Shown here one piece after another: positions 1-11,365 of a stretch of DNA of 64,000 bases. The notes under the pieces are model-generated. The model had not been told where the DNA came from and made no database searches. It saw only the letters and a program-made list of their open reading frames with translations. Positions within the stretch are counted from its first letter, which is position 1; each line of letters opens with the position of its first letter. The translations under genes and the position numbers were made by a program. This DNA is from Tubulanus polymorphus (Eukaryota; Nemertea; Palaeonemertea; Tubulaniformes; Tubulanidae). Location: assembly GCF_964204645.1 (NCBI RefSeq), contig NC_134032.1, forward strand, positions 3,560,916-3,624,915. The letters run 5' to 3'.

Positions 1-322
1 TAATTACCCTGCTCACTCAGATCTCTCTAATTAGAATCAGTTTACCTATAAATATTGTTGTTTGTACGTTGACTATATTCACTTAGATGTCAGCCTCTAT
101 AGTAGTGAAAGCTTGTGCGTCAAATAAACTAGTCACACCTATATTGTACTACTCGTCTTGTTACATTTATTCTAAACCCGGTTTACACCCCAGGCTCCGC
201 TACGAATTCCTGATTCGGACCTGCTGTCACTGTCGCTGCCATCGTGGACACAGAGGAAAACTGGCTGGTTTCGAACCCGTGAAAGCAGCAGGCCCATTTC
301 TCATGGACATTGAGCAAAACTT
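1..322. other. Non-genic left edge
   Basis: No supported gene. A short open frame at 87-347 overlaps the start of the MITE-like repeat at 323-505 and has no recognisable domain or splice context, so I leave it uncalled. Confidence 0.5.
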
Positions 323-505
323 GGTCGGTTGCACAGTCACGGCTTAGACTAAAGACCAGTCTTAGACCAACTTAGTTCTATAGCCAATCTAACAACTTAA
401 GACCAGTCTAAACTCATTCTAGTTCTATAGCCAATCTGACAACTTAAAACCAGTCTTATAGATTTAAGACCACTTTTGGTCTAAGTCACGACTGTGCAAC
501 TGGCC
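323..505. mobile_element. MITE-like element with ~27-bp terminal inverted repeats
   Basis: The ends (323-350 and 478-505) are imperfect inverted copies sharing the core GTTGCACAGTC / GACTGTGCAAC followed by a GTCTAAG / CTTAGAC block. The 183-bp interior holds two tandem copies of a unit containing TTAGTTCTATAGCCAATCT (from about 377 and 421). There is no coding capacity. A single diverged half-copy may lie near 24250-24350 (GGTTATGGAGCCAAC block). I could not define a clear target-site duplication. Confidence 0.6.
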
Positions 506-807
506 CTGCTGAGAAGTTAACATTCGATTTTTAGCCTTCTTTGACGAAGAGAACTTCAGTGGGACAATACACAGAACCTGTTTTGGAATTTTCTGCGAAA
601 GCTTCATTTTTCTAGAGGGAAATCAATCAATTTCATCATTTTCGGTAAATACGACGAGAAATTTTGCCGAAATTGAGAGTATTGAAACAAGCTACACGGC
701 TGTCTAGAATCAGTTAGTTCGGGTTGAAAAATTCGCAGAAAATTCCAAAACATTTTATTTCTACATCACGAGGAGACTGATATTGACCAGTGACCACGTA
801 CGCTGAA

Positions 808-1097
808 GGATTCGATTGAACCCACTACGCTAAAGCTGTTCCAAGCGAGTTCGGGGAGCGATACCGGACCCTGGCAAGCGAGGATGGGCGTACTTCGGTT
901 ATCGGAGTTAGTCGACTATAATTGTCGATCTAAGTGAAACCGAATGTAAGTTTAGTCGGAACTATATTCAGGAACGGAAATTAACCGCTTTCGGTTATTA
1001 GTTCCGCCCTGAACACTCATCCTCGCTTGCCAGGGGTCCGGTATCACTCCGGAACTCGCTTCCAGGGAACAGCTTAAGCGTAGTGAGTTCGAATCCC
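808..1097. repeat. Fold-back repeat, two ~80-bp arms with tRNA-like B boxes
   Basis: The arm at 808-886 is the imperfect reverse complement of 1018-1097, around a 131-bp loop. Shared blocks include CCTCGCTTGCCAGGG, GTCCGGTATC and GGAACAGCTTAAGCGTAGTGAG, and the outer ends carry a GTTCGAATCC-type B box. This looks like two SINE-derived fragments in opposite orientation or a fold-back transposon. The CCTCGCTTGCCAGGG block recurs alone near 61907. Confidence 0.7.
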
Positions 1098-1240
1098 TAG
1101 ACAAGCCGTGCCGAAGATGTTAACATTTTGAGCACCCCATTAATTTGTTGGCAATCCAAAAAATGAGAACAATATATCAACAGTTTTTCAACTATATGGT
1201 GCTGGGGGTAGGGGCTTAAAACTTATACTTCATTGCCCAT

Positions 1241-1543
1241 TCAAACATGTCTCGATTCAAAAGTTGTGCGAACATACCGGGAATAAAACAGCGGGTTCGT
1301 GTTTGTAATTGGAAATCGATAGGATATATCATAGTTGGTTGTTATGTCAAATTCTAATGGGTTTTTCATTAGACCAAACATATAATTGGCAACTTTCAGC
1401 GTAAACGTTCTCCAATGTAATTCAGTTCTGTGGATACATCGTAGGCTGTATTTACATTTATTCATTTTTGGAAAAAAAAGATCCACCAGTTGATGACTGG
1501 TGAGTGGGTAGCTCGGTTCTGGGCAAAAATCTATTTCAAACAA
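1241..1543 (-). CDS. Unrecognised 100-residue open frame (possible exon)
   Basis: An open frame on the same strand as, and about 700 bp downstream of, the large GPCR gene. It contains three cysteines near its start and no domain that I recognise. Upstream on the minus strand a pyrimidine-poor AG lies near 1512, so it could be an exon of another gene. It could equally be chance. I give no function. Confidence 0.15.
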   Translation of the reverse strand: MFEIDFCPEPSYPLTSHQLVDLFFPKMNKCKYSLRCIHRTELHWRTFTLKVANYMFGLMKNPLEFDITTNYDISYRFPITNTNPLFYSRYVRTTFESRHV

Positions 1544-2251
1544 GAATGAAATTTACCATTAAGTTACTTATAAACAACACTGATTGAAAAACGCCCTAAA
1601 TCTCTTGACCTATTTATTATCTTAACGTTACTCGTACGTACGGTCAAAGTGAGGAATCCAAAACGAAAGTGTTTGCGAAATAAAAATAAAAGATTAATTT
1701 TTTTCTTAAAGCAAAATTCCGCATTCGATTGACATCTTAAAGAGGAAACGAAATATCTTCTATTAGATATAAAGCAAAGATTTGGCTAAATGTTTCAAAC
1801 GTGACGGCTTAGAATTTTAACAACTCTAATGATGCGCTGATTATTTACGAGGTCAATTCATCTTTTATTTTCATGAACCTGAATGAGCAGGAAAAATAAA
1901 AAAATAACAGGTTCAACATCCCACGGTAATTTTGGGCAGTTTGATATTCGCACCACATTCTTATCCAATTCATAAGAATTTTTCGGTTCCATCATTTCCA
2001 CGTGTCGTGAATACCCACGCCCGATTATATTTCAGAAATATTCTGATAACTTCGTTCGCTCAGGTTTTTAAGAAATCAATTTCATGTTTAAAATTCCAAT
2101 ATTTTCTATAGTTTTCAGACGCATCTTGCAGAGAGGGCATGATTTTGGGTGAAATGTGCGAACTTTAATTGCTCGAACTATTCCTGAGCTTAGATAGGAC
2201 AACCCGATAATATTTGCCGGATCAAAACGTTTAGGCTGTTTAAAACATTTA
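1544..2251. other. 3' flank of the GRL101-like gene
   Basis: AT-rich non-coding sequence. I see no repeat family or gene in it; it presumably includes the 3' UTR of the gene ending at 2252. Confidence 0.4.
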
Positions 2252-5200
2252 TTAACGTAAGCGTTTAGTTTTTGCTCGTATGGATTTCATATCGATAGTC
2301 AGTATTGTGTAAAGTAGGGGATTGAGGGACGAGTTGATCGGTAGGAAAAGAACCGCCAGCCAAGCCGCCACCTGATTCGGTATTTCTACCCGTAATACCG
2401 CGCAAAACTGAACGATAATTAACGGCATCCAGCAAAATAAATTACAAAGATTTATCACCAAACTTCTACGTGCTAAAATCAGTTCGGTAGGGTCAATTCT
2501 ACCCGATCCAGACCTGCTTCCAGAGACGAGTCTGTACATTTGCGCATAAGTCGTCATTATCGTAGCGAGTATGAAGGTGTTGAATACGGCAAAAATTGCG
2601 AAGGAATATTGCCAGGCGTTGACGTCAATTGATATTAAATTCATAGGTAAACAAAATCCAGTTTTTCCGTAGAATTTAATACCAAAATAAGATAATTCTG
2701 ACAACGGCAATATGGAGATTGTACTTATAGTAACCCAACACACGCCACAAATAATGGACACGTATCTCGGTGATGTAATCGGGCTCCCAGAAAATGGATT
2801 AACGATATTTGAAAATCTATGACGTGTTAGAAAGAATAGAAACGTCAACGAGCCTTCGCAAGAAATAGTGACCGTAACTCCAGCGAAACTGCACAATGAA
2901 CTGTCCGTCCAAGTTTCAGAATTCAGGAAATAAACTCCTTTAAAAACGTAATCCGCGCCCGCGATCGAAAACAAATAAATCGACATGAGAAAATCACAAG
3001 CTGCGATGTTAATAATTAGGATGTCGGAAGATGTGTTGCGCTTTTCGGAGGACGAAAGTCGAATTGATCGAAGACGAAATAAAATGACAATTGTGTTTGC
3101 GAAGAAACTGAACGCGGCGATGACCCAGATGATAGCTCTGAGGACTGTGTTACCCATCAGATCAGAACAAGAGGAAAACTGATCGGCTTTAGGAAGGCAC
3201 CGGTCGACATTCGGAGCCATGCAGCAAAATTTGTAAGCGTCAGACGATAGAGATACTAGCGATGTCAGATTGATGAAAACTTCTCTTTCTGTGGAAATGA
3301 ATTGAGAATTGTTGGTTAAATCGAGAATTCTAAGTTTATTTAATCCTGAAAAAGCATATCGTGAAATATGATGGATTCTGTTGCTGCTGATATTCAACGA
3401 CTGTAATGTAGATAAACCTCTAAACACATTTCTACCAAGCAGCAATAACGAAAGCCCTTGAAGGTTCAGAATTTGTAATGACATTAAATCTCGAAAGGTA
3501 TTGTCGTCTAAATGGCGTAGTGGATTTGCAGTTATCAATAACTCTTTTAAATTATACAAACCGATGAATGTGTTTGTGGATAATGACGTTATGTTGTTGT
3601 ATGTAAGATCTAATGTATGTAAATTATGCAGGTTTGTGAACGAGTTCGGTAAAATATGAGACAATTCGTTGGAAGAGATGTTGAGCATTCGAAGATAAAC
3701 GAATGAAGAAAACGTCGATTCATTGAATCGAAATTCGTTTTTTGACAGAATTAAAACTCGAGTTGATTCCGAGAAAAGACCAGTAATATTTGTTAAACCG
3801 GCATTCGCGCAATCAATCAAATGACCTTGGCATCTACAGCCCATCTGACACGTGACGTTACAGAAAGCCTCGTCATCAATTGTGAATTTACAATTTACGA
3901 CACCATCACAAACTTCAGATTGTGGAATACATCGATTTTCGTGGCCACATTTAAACATTCCTGGACACGAAAATGTCTCACAGTTTTGTTCATCTTCTGA
4001 ATTAGGACAATCTGATTGACCATCGCACACCTGTCTGATCGGTATACAGTACGATGCTGGACATTTTACAGTATCAGCTGGGCATTCAAATTCTTCACAT
4101 CTCAATACGTGCTCAAGATTTCTACAAACTGGGAAACCATTCGTCATTCTTTCTAGAATACATCTGTGACGTCTTGAATAGCAGTGAGGAGAATTGAAAG
4201 AACATCTTTGTTCATCTGATTCCGTACAGAGATTTGTGAAGTTAGTCGTGCAGTAGTTTTCATTATTGCACTGAACAGTAGGATTCACTGTAATACTAGT
4301 TGTTGTTACTAATTCATCTTCTTCGAGGCTTCCACTACAATCCACGACACCATCCTGGTACAACTGAGAACTGATACAGTCTCCACTGTTACACTGGAAC
4401 CCCTGACACAATTCAGTAGTGCATCCCATTTCATCTGATCCGTCTTTACAATCAGTGACTCCATCACATCTGTTAGCCATACTGATACATTGACCACTTT
4501 TACAGCGAAATCGTTCAGACAAACACGGGGGATGAAAAAAAGATTCCTCATCCGAACCATCCACACAATCTTGTACGAAATCACAAAAACCACTTATTGA
4601 TATCACCAGACCATCATCGCATTGAAACTGACTGTGTAGATTTATATCCGTACAATCGATTTCATCTTCACCGTGTTGACAGTCGTGTCTGGTATCACAT
4701 ACGCGATGGTTGCTGATACATCTTTGATCGTTACATTTAAACTGCCGCGATTTACAACCGCTTATAGAAGCTGACTCGTCATCAGTTACATTGAATGAAC
4801 ACAAAACAGAATGCGCTGTATCTGTCGCATTATCAAAATATTTCATCATCCATTTAACTGATTGAATATAAGTTATTTCATCTCTAGTGATTATTGGGTT
4901 TATAACTTGCAGTCTGTCATTAGACGTTATCGTTAGTACAGAGCCATATTGATGTTGATATTGAAATGCTGTTATCAAATTTAAGATATCTTTTTCAGTA
5001 TTACTGTTAATACTACCTACTTCGGCCCGGACGCCATTACACATCTCTGTCGCAGTTTTTATATCAAGACCTCGATGTTTGTTCCATTGCGTCAGTATTT
5101 GATAGCATTGTCTGCCTATGCTTACCAAACCAATCGTACAGCTCGATTCATTGAAATCAATATCTTGAAATGTATTTTCCAGTATTAGAAATGTGTCGTT

Positions 5201-8200
5201 TTTGGTTATATTTAACATTGTTGCTGTTCTATTTTCGTTATCAATCCTTTCCGATTCGCAAATGAAACTCGTATGAACCTCTTCAATTTTGCAGGGGAAT
5301 CGAACCCAGTTCGCTGATCCTCGTGGATTATTCAGTATCATCGCCGTGCACGGCATATTGACGTCATTTATCGGTTGTTTTTTGAGAGGAGATATCAATC
5401 CTTGAACAACTTCTGGTATCGTGTCGTTATTTGTAGGTTCATACCACTCTGTGTAGCTCAATGGTTTCCCATCAGTCCACGTGTAGTAACCAAAAGTAGG
5501 CTAAAAGTTTAAGTTGCAAATACATGATTAAAACATCAAAATGGTATATAAAATTCTTTTAACGAGATGGATTTTAGAAATTAAGAATTTTACCTGCATT
5601 TTTAATCCAATCATCATTATGAGCGCTTTCTGTGAATAGGCATTTAGAAGTTCTGTTGCGAATAATCTTTTGATGGAAATCATTTCCTGTTCTGAGTTGA
5701 TACTGAGTAGATGTCCCGCATACTTCTGTCTACAGTATATTTCAGCGTTCTCCCAATTCAGACGTTCATCTCTTATGTATTTTACGCATGAAATTCCCGA
5801 ATCTAGAAATCCCGATTTACAGACATTTTCAAACTGTTTAACCGGTAACGACTGTTCTAATGTGTATTGTATTTGAAATGTAGGGATGAAATGTTTCACC
5901 TCAAACCACAGGTTGTCATCTCTTAAACTATAAAACACAAGTCCCGTTATCGCGTTATTGTCACATATTTTATGCTCATGTGTGATTCTTCTAGTATCCG
6001 ATTCATATATCGATTGTTTGTAGATTATCGGATCATTGTCTCTTGCACCCGATTTCGTGCACAGTACCCTGCCTATGTATTTGATTAGAAACCGGTGGTA
6101 GGAAAATTTGCCCCGCCTGACCACTACAGGATAGTTATAATATAGCGGTTGATGTTGATACTCAGATGATCCCGGATAATTTGGTGACTGCAACAACCCG
6201 CATTCATCTTCGAATACGCTCCCATGCACATACGCTTCTATAACGGCAGATTTCAATTTTTGACATTTACTCCGAAGTTCAACCATCAAATAATAATTCC
6301 AGAATAAACTCGCGGTTCGCATTTTCACAGTGTTTAATACCAGGCTGTTATTGAGCGACTGACTACTCAAGCTAACGTACGTACCACATGAACCGAATGG
6401 TATAGCACCCTGAAAACATCGGTCGATTTGATATTCGTGTTCTGATAATATGTAAATGTTTCTCAAAGGTAGGCGTCGGTTTTCGGGTGTTATCACGAGA
6501 CAGTGTGACGTCATATCGACCTGCTGTTCTCCCTCCCGGAGGATGTACCCGTCACAGTCGGTAGGACGAAATCTGAGATATGATTCTTTTTCAACGGTCA
6601 ACTGGTCATTCCACTTATACGCGTATGCTGCTACAGTTACCGACCGACCGGATGTAATCAGACTGACGACGTTACGGTCGTACGGGGCGTATAAACGAGG
6701 ACAATACGGACCGTATCGTCTAGCCGTGAAATTACCACCGTCGAATATGTAAAATCCAGCTCGCTCGCAGTTCTCTGATAAAACTGTTAGTCCCATATTC
6801 TCTTCATAAATGTCAACTTTCCATTTAAACTCGTATCTAGTGATGCGATAATTTACCGATACTTTTTTTTGTTTCGGAAACAGTGAGTTTGGCGTCAAAA
6901 ACGGCAACTGGTTCACCTAGAGTTCGTCAATAATAAGTATATCAGACAGATTTTTGATAATATATGTTATTTCGGTACGGGGTAACATAATTACAGAGGT
7001 TATACTCACCCGACGGTTGTTGACCTTGATATCGTCTATCGAAACAGATTCCATTTTATAGCTTATTTCAAATCTTACATCATCGTGAACTGTTGTTTTT
7101 AAAACGCACAGTATGACGAGAAAGCCGTCAGATTTGACACTCAGTGATTGCAGGTAGTTGTGACCGAGTAAAACATCAGTTCCTACAACGCGTAACCCTT
7201 CTAGTTTATATACACCAATGACGTCACCGGATGTGACGAGATCACGTGTCCAGTTAAAGACGACGTACTGTAACACCTGTCCTGTGATAGACCAGCAGTG
7301 TAAGTGTTTTGATCGAGTTGTTACGTGTAAACTGTTGTCATCGGGAATGAGCACCCCCGACTCGTTGTTAGAGATTTGAATCAACCGATTAGCGACGTTC
7401 CAATCTGATATTTTATACAATTGGACTAAAAGCAGTGATTGCACAGTTGTCTTCCGTAAAACGAATACAGCTTTGTTTGTTTTAGAATAAAATGATGAAG
7501 GTGGATGTCCAGATTGTTGTGGTATTAAAGCGACAGGATCACTGCTGGTGTTCCATCCGTCGTGGAGTTTAATGGACACCGATGATGATTCCCCAAATCG
7601 GTAGAATGTGAAATCGATATCAATTAACGTAAGATTCATCGCATAACCTCGCGGCATCCCGCTCCACTCAACAAACAACTTGCAATTACGTAATTTATGA
7701 ATCGCGAATTTATAACCCCGCTCAGCTTTTAGCCGCTCCAATTTTAAATCGAATCTTGAACCGTCGTGGAAAATATTTATTTGACTTCGCCCATAACGAT
7801 AAATGACATAAACGCGACTACCTCGCGCTCCAGCGACTTTACTCCTAAACATCAACGAGATCGAATCGTCACGGCGGATTTCATGTTTTCCATCACCGCA
7901 CAATCTGTTATCGGACTCACTGACGAGAAGGTAGTTATCACTACAGAATATCGACGGCTCGATATCATGGTAAACTTGGACGTGAAAAGTCCCCGGTAAA
8001 GAGCTGTTGATGAACCACCGACATTCAACACCGCGCGATAACGAAGGGTAATTCGGCGAAACGATGTAACCGGACGTAGAATCTAACGGGTACCACGTAT
8101 TGTTACAAGACGAACTTACCGTCACAGACGATTCCTCGATAGAGTCTGCTGTGCGATCAGCGCGCGCGATGCGAACTTGACAGACGATCAGCGACGCTAT

Positions 8201-8245
8201 AAACAGCGCTCTCAGTCGCCGCTCCATACCGAACAACATCGACAC
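2252..8245 (-). CDS. GRL101-like receptor: CUB, C-type lectin, LDLa, LRR, 7TM
   Basis: Three exons: 8245-7010, 6916-5594 and 5500-2252. Introns of 93 bp each have GTGAGT...AG and GTAAAA...AG ends, both phase 0, giving 1935 residues. The second intron falls inside a C-type lectin fold, so splicing restores the motif WTDGKPLSYTEW. Order: signal peptide (about 10-30); CUB (about 45-150); further CUB-like segments, the clearest near 660-770; two C-type-lectin-like domains (about 774-930 and 970-1090); about six LDLa repeats (1101-1400, with SDE/EDE acidic tips, one degenerate); an LRR cap and about seven LRRs (1402-1610); rhodopsin-class 7TM (about 1639-1915) with FANTIVIL in TM1, TRHRF in the DRY position, CWMP in TM6 and NPLLY in TM7. 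The Lymnaea GRL101 receptor is the known LDLa-LRR-7TM relative; ligand unknown. Multiple N-glycosylation sites. Alternative acceptor nine bases downstream (AG|TTGCCG) would also keep phase. Confidence 0.92.
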
Positions 8246-8465
8246 GATACGAATTATGCTCGGCTGTCCACAGATTTTGAAGTTCTGTTTATAACTGAAC
8301 TTTAGATCACCTGTTTAGAACTTTACATGACTGCAGAAATAAAATGTTTGAACCACTCAGCAATTTAAGGATACGAATAAACTTTTCAGTCCATTATATT
8401 TTGCCAAAGGCGATTTTGGTATCATTTACTCGTGTAGTCATTATTTCACGTTTTCCCTGACTCGA

Positions 8466-8706
8466 TGGTATCTATTTCTCAGTAATTACCAGTAATGTGC
8501 AACAATTTTAGCTCGTGGATTTGCGCATCGTAGATATCCATGTCCAATTATATTTTGAACCTTTCGTCGTTGTAGATACTCGAGGGTATCTATTTCCCAG
8601 TAATTACCATCAGTAAATATATGTGCAACAATTTCAGCTCGTGGTTTTACGCATCGTAGATACGTATCGATGTCCAATTATTTATTTTGAACCTTTCGTC
8701 GTTGTA
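8466..8706. repeat. Tandem duplication, two ~119-bp units, upstream of the receptor gene
   Basis: Two adjacent copies share GTATCTATTTCYCAGTAATTACC, GTGCAACAATTT, AGCTCGTGG and the 3' block TTTTGAACCTTTCGTCGTTGTA. They lie 220-460 bp 5' of the receptor start codon, in its likely promoter region. A minus-strand open frame across them is a by-product of the repeat. Confidence 0.75.
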
Positions 8707-8790
8707 CTGCGTGTATATCGAGCACACCAATCTGACTATATTCACGCCTGACAACTACGAAACTAGCAAACTTACTTAAATCTTATCGAC

Positions 8791-8975
8791 GTCTTGGAAA
8801 AGTGGTTATAGCGTTCGACTGTGGTAGGCCAGGTCGTGGGGTCGAACCCCGTACATAACCGTAGTGTCCGCGGGCGCTTAACACTTATCCGCATCGCCTC
8901 TCTCCACCCAGGGGTATGTGGGTACCTGGCCTGACATGACGTTTGAGCGTCTAGTAACTGCTTGGATGTTATGTT
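8791..8975 (+). mobile_element. tRNA-derived SINE
   Basis: The head has an A-box-like AGTGGTTATAGCG (8801-8813) and a B box GGTCGAACCCC (8840-8850). The body contains CTCTCCACCCAGGGGTATGTG and GGGTACCTGGC (8899-8930), which resembles the conserved central domain found in several invertebrate SINE families. I see no clear tail, so the 3' limit is approximate. Confidence 0.65.
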
Positions 8976-9271
8976 TTTTCCCCAGAGTATTTATGTCTTT
9001 AATGTCTTTTTTTACTCATAAATGGTTAGAGTTAAAGGCTGGGGGTAATAATACTGATTTAATAGCGAGCGCCATTGAACATTGCATCGCAGTGAAAAGG
9101 GCGCAATCGAAATTAAATTTTCATAAATTACTATGAAGTACTATTACTAAATCGGTATTTTCGCGAGGTATACATTGAGGTAGATACTCTTCGCGAGTTA
9201 AATTGAGGAGGGCCCAGTCCGTACGAAAAAAAACTCGCAGATACAAATACAAACTGTTATATTTTTGACCA

Positions 9272-9340
9272 CGACTGCCAATGCGTTTGGGACGCATTGG
9301 CAGTCGAGTTTGATTAACAATCAATGTATAATCAAACTCG
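9272..9340. repeat. Two abutting perfect hairpins
   Basis: Arm 9272-9286 (CGACTGCCAATGCGT) is the exact reverse complement of 9292-9306 with a 5-nt loop. Arm 9305-9316 (CGAGTTTGATTA) is the exact reverse complement of 9329-9340 with a 12-nt loop. The two hairpins share two bases, so the stretch could form twin cruciforms or a structured RNA. Confidence 0.85.
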
Positions 9341-9381
9341 AATACGATTGGTTGCTTTTAGTGCTAGATACAAAACTTACT

Positions 9382-9448
9382 GTATGGAAGCCCTGAAACG
9401 ACATTACGAATTACGTTTTACGTTTTACGAATTATGTTTTACGAATTA
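9382..9448 (+). repeat. Dispersed direct repeat, copy 1
   Basis: Begins ATGGAAGCCCTGAAACGACA and continues as overlapping TTACGTTTTACGAA units. An almost identical copy is at 10129-10193, 746 bp away, just before the 35-bp minisatellite. Confidence 0.75.
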
Positions 9449-10128
9449 CGTTTTGGGCAACGATTTACCACTACATTTCGGTTCAATTTATGACAAGAGG
9501 TCAAGGTTGTAGTGCACTCTCCGTGAATAACAATTAAAAATTGCCACTTGGGTAGCTTACAGGCAGGAGGCAGCGCTGTAGTGTGATCGGTTGTAATTTT
9601 TTGCCGAATGCTTCCTTAACTGATAACGATGATGGATGACTTTGCAGTCCAAACAATGTGCTTTCAAATTTAGATATAATTATTAAAAGCTAAGACTTGT
9701 TCTGGTCATTTGTTACAATCGCACAATTGTATCCACACCGATATGGAGTCCAATTAAGCTTTTTTTTATCTCCATGAACCCCGAATAATTTCCAGTTTTG
9801 CATCATCGTGTGCCCTTCCTTGCCAAACAGGACAGTGTCAGTGCTTGTAATTTATTAATTAATGAATCCGGGACTTTGTATGCAGGCTGAATCTCTATAC
9901 TTAAAATCATTTGAAATTATCATCAAGTCACTTTTTGACTTCCTAATTCCTCATTATTACTCTGATACTAAAAGAATGCATTCGAAACTCCGTCAATTTT
10001 ACTATTGATATAGTGTTATTTCGAAATGCAAAATAAATTCAGTCAGATTTATTCTATCATTCGTCATGATTCGACTTCATTGCAAAGCCTGTGTTTTTCT
10101 GAAAACTCATGGAGAAATAGCCAAAAGC

Positions 10129-10193
10129 ATGGAAGCCCTGAAACGACATTACGAATTACGTTTTACCAAATACGTTTTACGTTTTACGAATTA
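10129..10193 (+). repeat. Dispersed direct repeat, copy 2
   Basis: Second copy of the 9382-9448 sequence; it abuts the 35-bp array. Two copies flanking about 680 bp suggest either a duplicated repeat end or the boundaries of one composite element. Confidence 0.75.
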
Positions 10194-10205
10194 CAAATTA
10201 CTAGT

Positions 10206-10921
10206 TACTTGTGTTCCGTGGTACCCAGTGACAATTAAACAACTTGTGTTCCGTGGTACTCAGTGACAATTAAACAACTTGTGTTCCGTGGTACCCAGTG
10301 ATAATTAAACAACTTGTGTTTCGTGGTACTCAGTGACAATTAAACAACTTGTGTTCCGTGGTACCCAGTGACAATTAAACAACTTGTGTTCCGTGGTACC
10401 CAGTGATAATTAAACAACTTGTGTTCTGTGGTACCCAGTGACAATTAAACAACTTGTGTTCTGTGGTACCCAGTGACAATTAAACAACTTGTGTTCTGTG
10501 GTACCCAGTGACAATTAAACAACTTGTGTTCTGTGGTACCCAGTGACAATTAAACAACTTGTGTTCCGTGGTACCCAGTGACAATTAAACAACTTGTGTT
10601 CCGTGGTACCCAGTGACAATTAAACAACTTGTGTTCCGTGGTACCCAGTGACAATTAAACAACTTGTGTTCCGTGGTACCCAGTGACAATTAAACAACTT
10701 GTGTTCTGTGGTACCCAGTGACAATTAAACAACTTGTGTTCTGTGGTACCCAGTGATAATTAAACAACTTGTGTTCTTTGGTACCCAGTGACAAGTGTTC
10801 TGTGGTACCCAGTGACAATTAAACAACTTGTGTTCTGTGGTACCCAGTGACAATTAAACAACTTGTGTTCTGTGGTACCCAGTGACAATTAAACAACTTG
10901 TGTTCTGTGGTACCCAGTGAT
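10206..10921 (+). repeat. Minisatellite, ~20 copies of a 35-bp unit
   Basis: The unit contains ACTTGTGTTCYGTGGTACC followed by CAGTGACAATTAAACA. Copies differ mainly at single C/T positions (TTCC/TTCT, ACC/ACT, GAC/GAT). One unit near 10790 is shortened, with CAGTGACAAG joined straight to TGTTCTG. Each unit carries one GGTACC palindrome. No gene overlaps it. Confidence 0.95.
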
Positions 10922-11029
10922 AAACTATTTATCCATGTATTTTTCTATTTTATTTGGTTTTAGAATTTATTGTAAATAGGATTTGTCTATAATAATGATA
11001 ATAATGGTTACTGAAAAAAGGGATGTTCA

Positions 11030-11090
11030 AGGGTATAAATCGCAGTGGTCGATCGTGTTCGAATCCGCAATTTCTGCCACTCTCAGTCTA
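11030..11090 (+). repeat. Possible SINE head (tRNA-like)
   Basis: GGTATAAATCGCAGTGG resembles an A box and GTGTTCGAATCCGC (11058-11071) a B box, but their spacing is short for a tRNA and no cloverleaf is evident. Confidence 0.3.
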
Positions 11091-11315
11091 CGGCCGCGGT
11101 GCCTACAACTTATTTCGCTTTCGAGGTCATGTGTTTTATCTTACATACCATAATACGGTTGATAACGATTCTTTTTCTAAATTTCTTTTTCGAATGATTA
11201 TCACGTGATCGTGATCGTGATTATTATCACGTGATATTTTAACTACGAAAATCCAACCGAGCAGACGGCGTTTAATTAACCGTACTCTGCTAATACGGTG
11301 TGTTGACCACGATCG

Positions 11316-11329
11316 CCGCTAGGTGGCGC
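11316..11329 (+). promoter_or_regulatory. CTCF-like motif
   Basis: CCGCTAGGTGGCGC is close to the conserved bilaterian CTCF core (CCASYAGRKGGC). Matches also occur at 48826-48839, 50395-50408 and 62787-62800. Whether it is bound is unknown. Confidence 0.4.
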
Positions 11330-11365
11330 TTGCGTGTGAAATAATCTTCGTTTTTCGAGCATTTC

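Noticed and set aside
87..347. 86-residue plus-strand open frame
   Set aside because: No domain, no splice context, and its end overlaps a MITE-like repeat.
10206..10921. CRISPR-like array
   Set aside because: Units are contiguous 35-bp repeats without unique spacers, in a eukaryotic genome.
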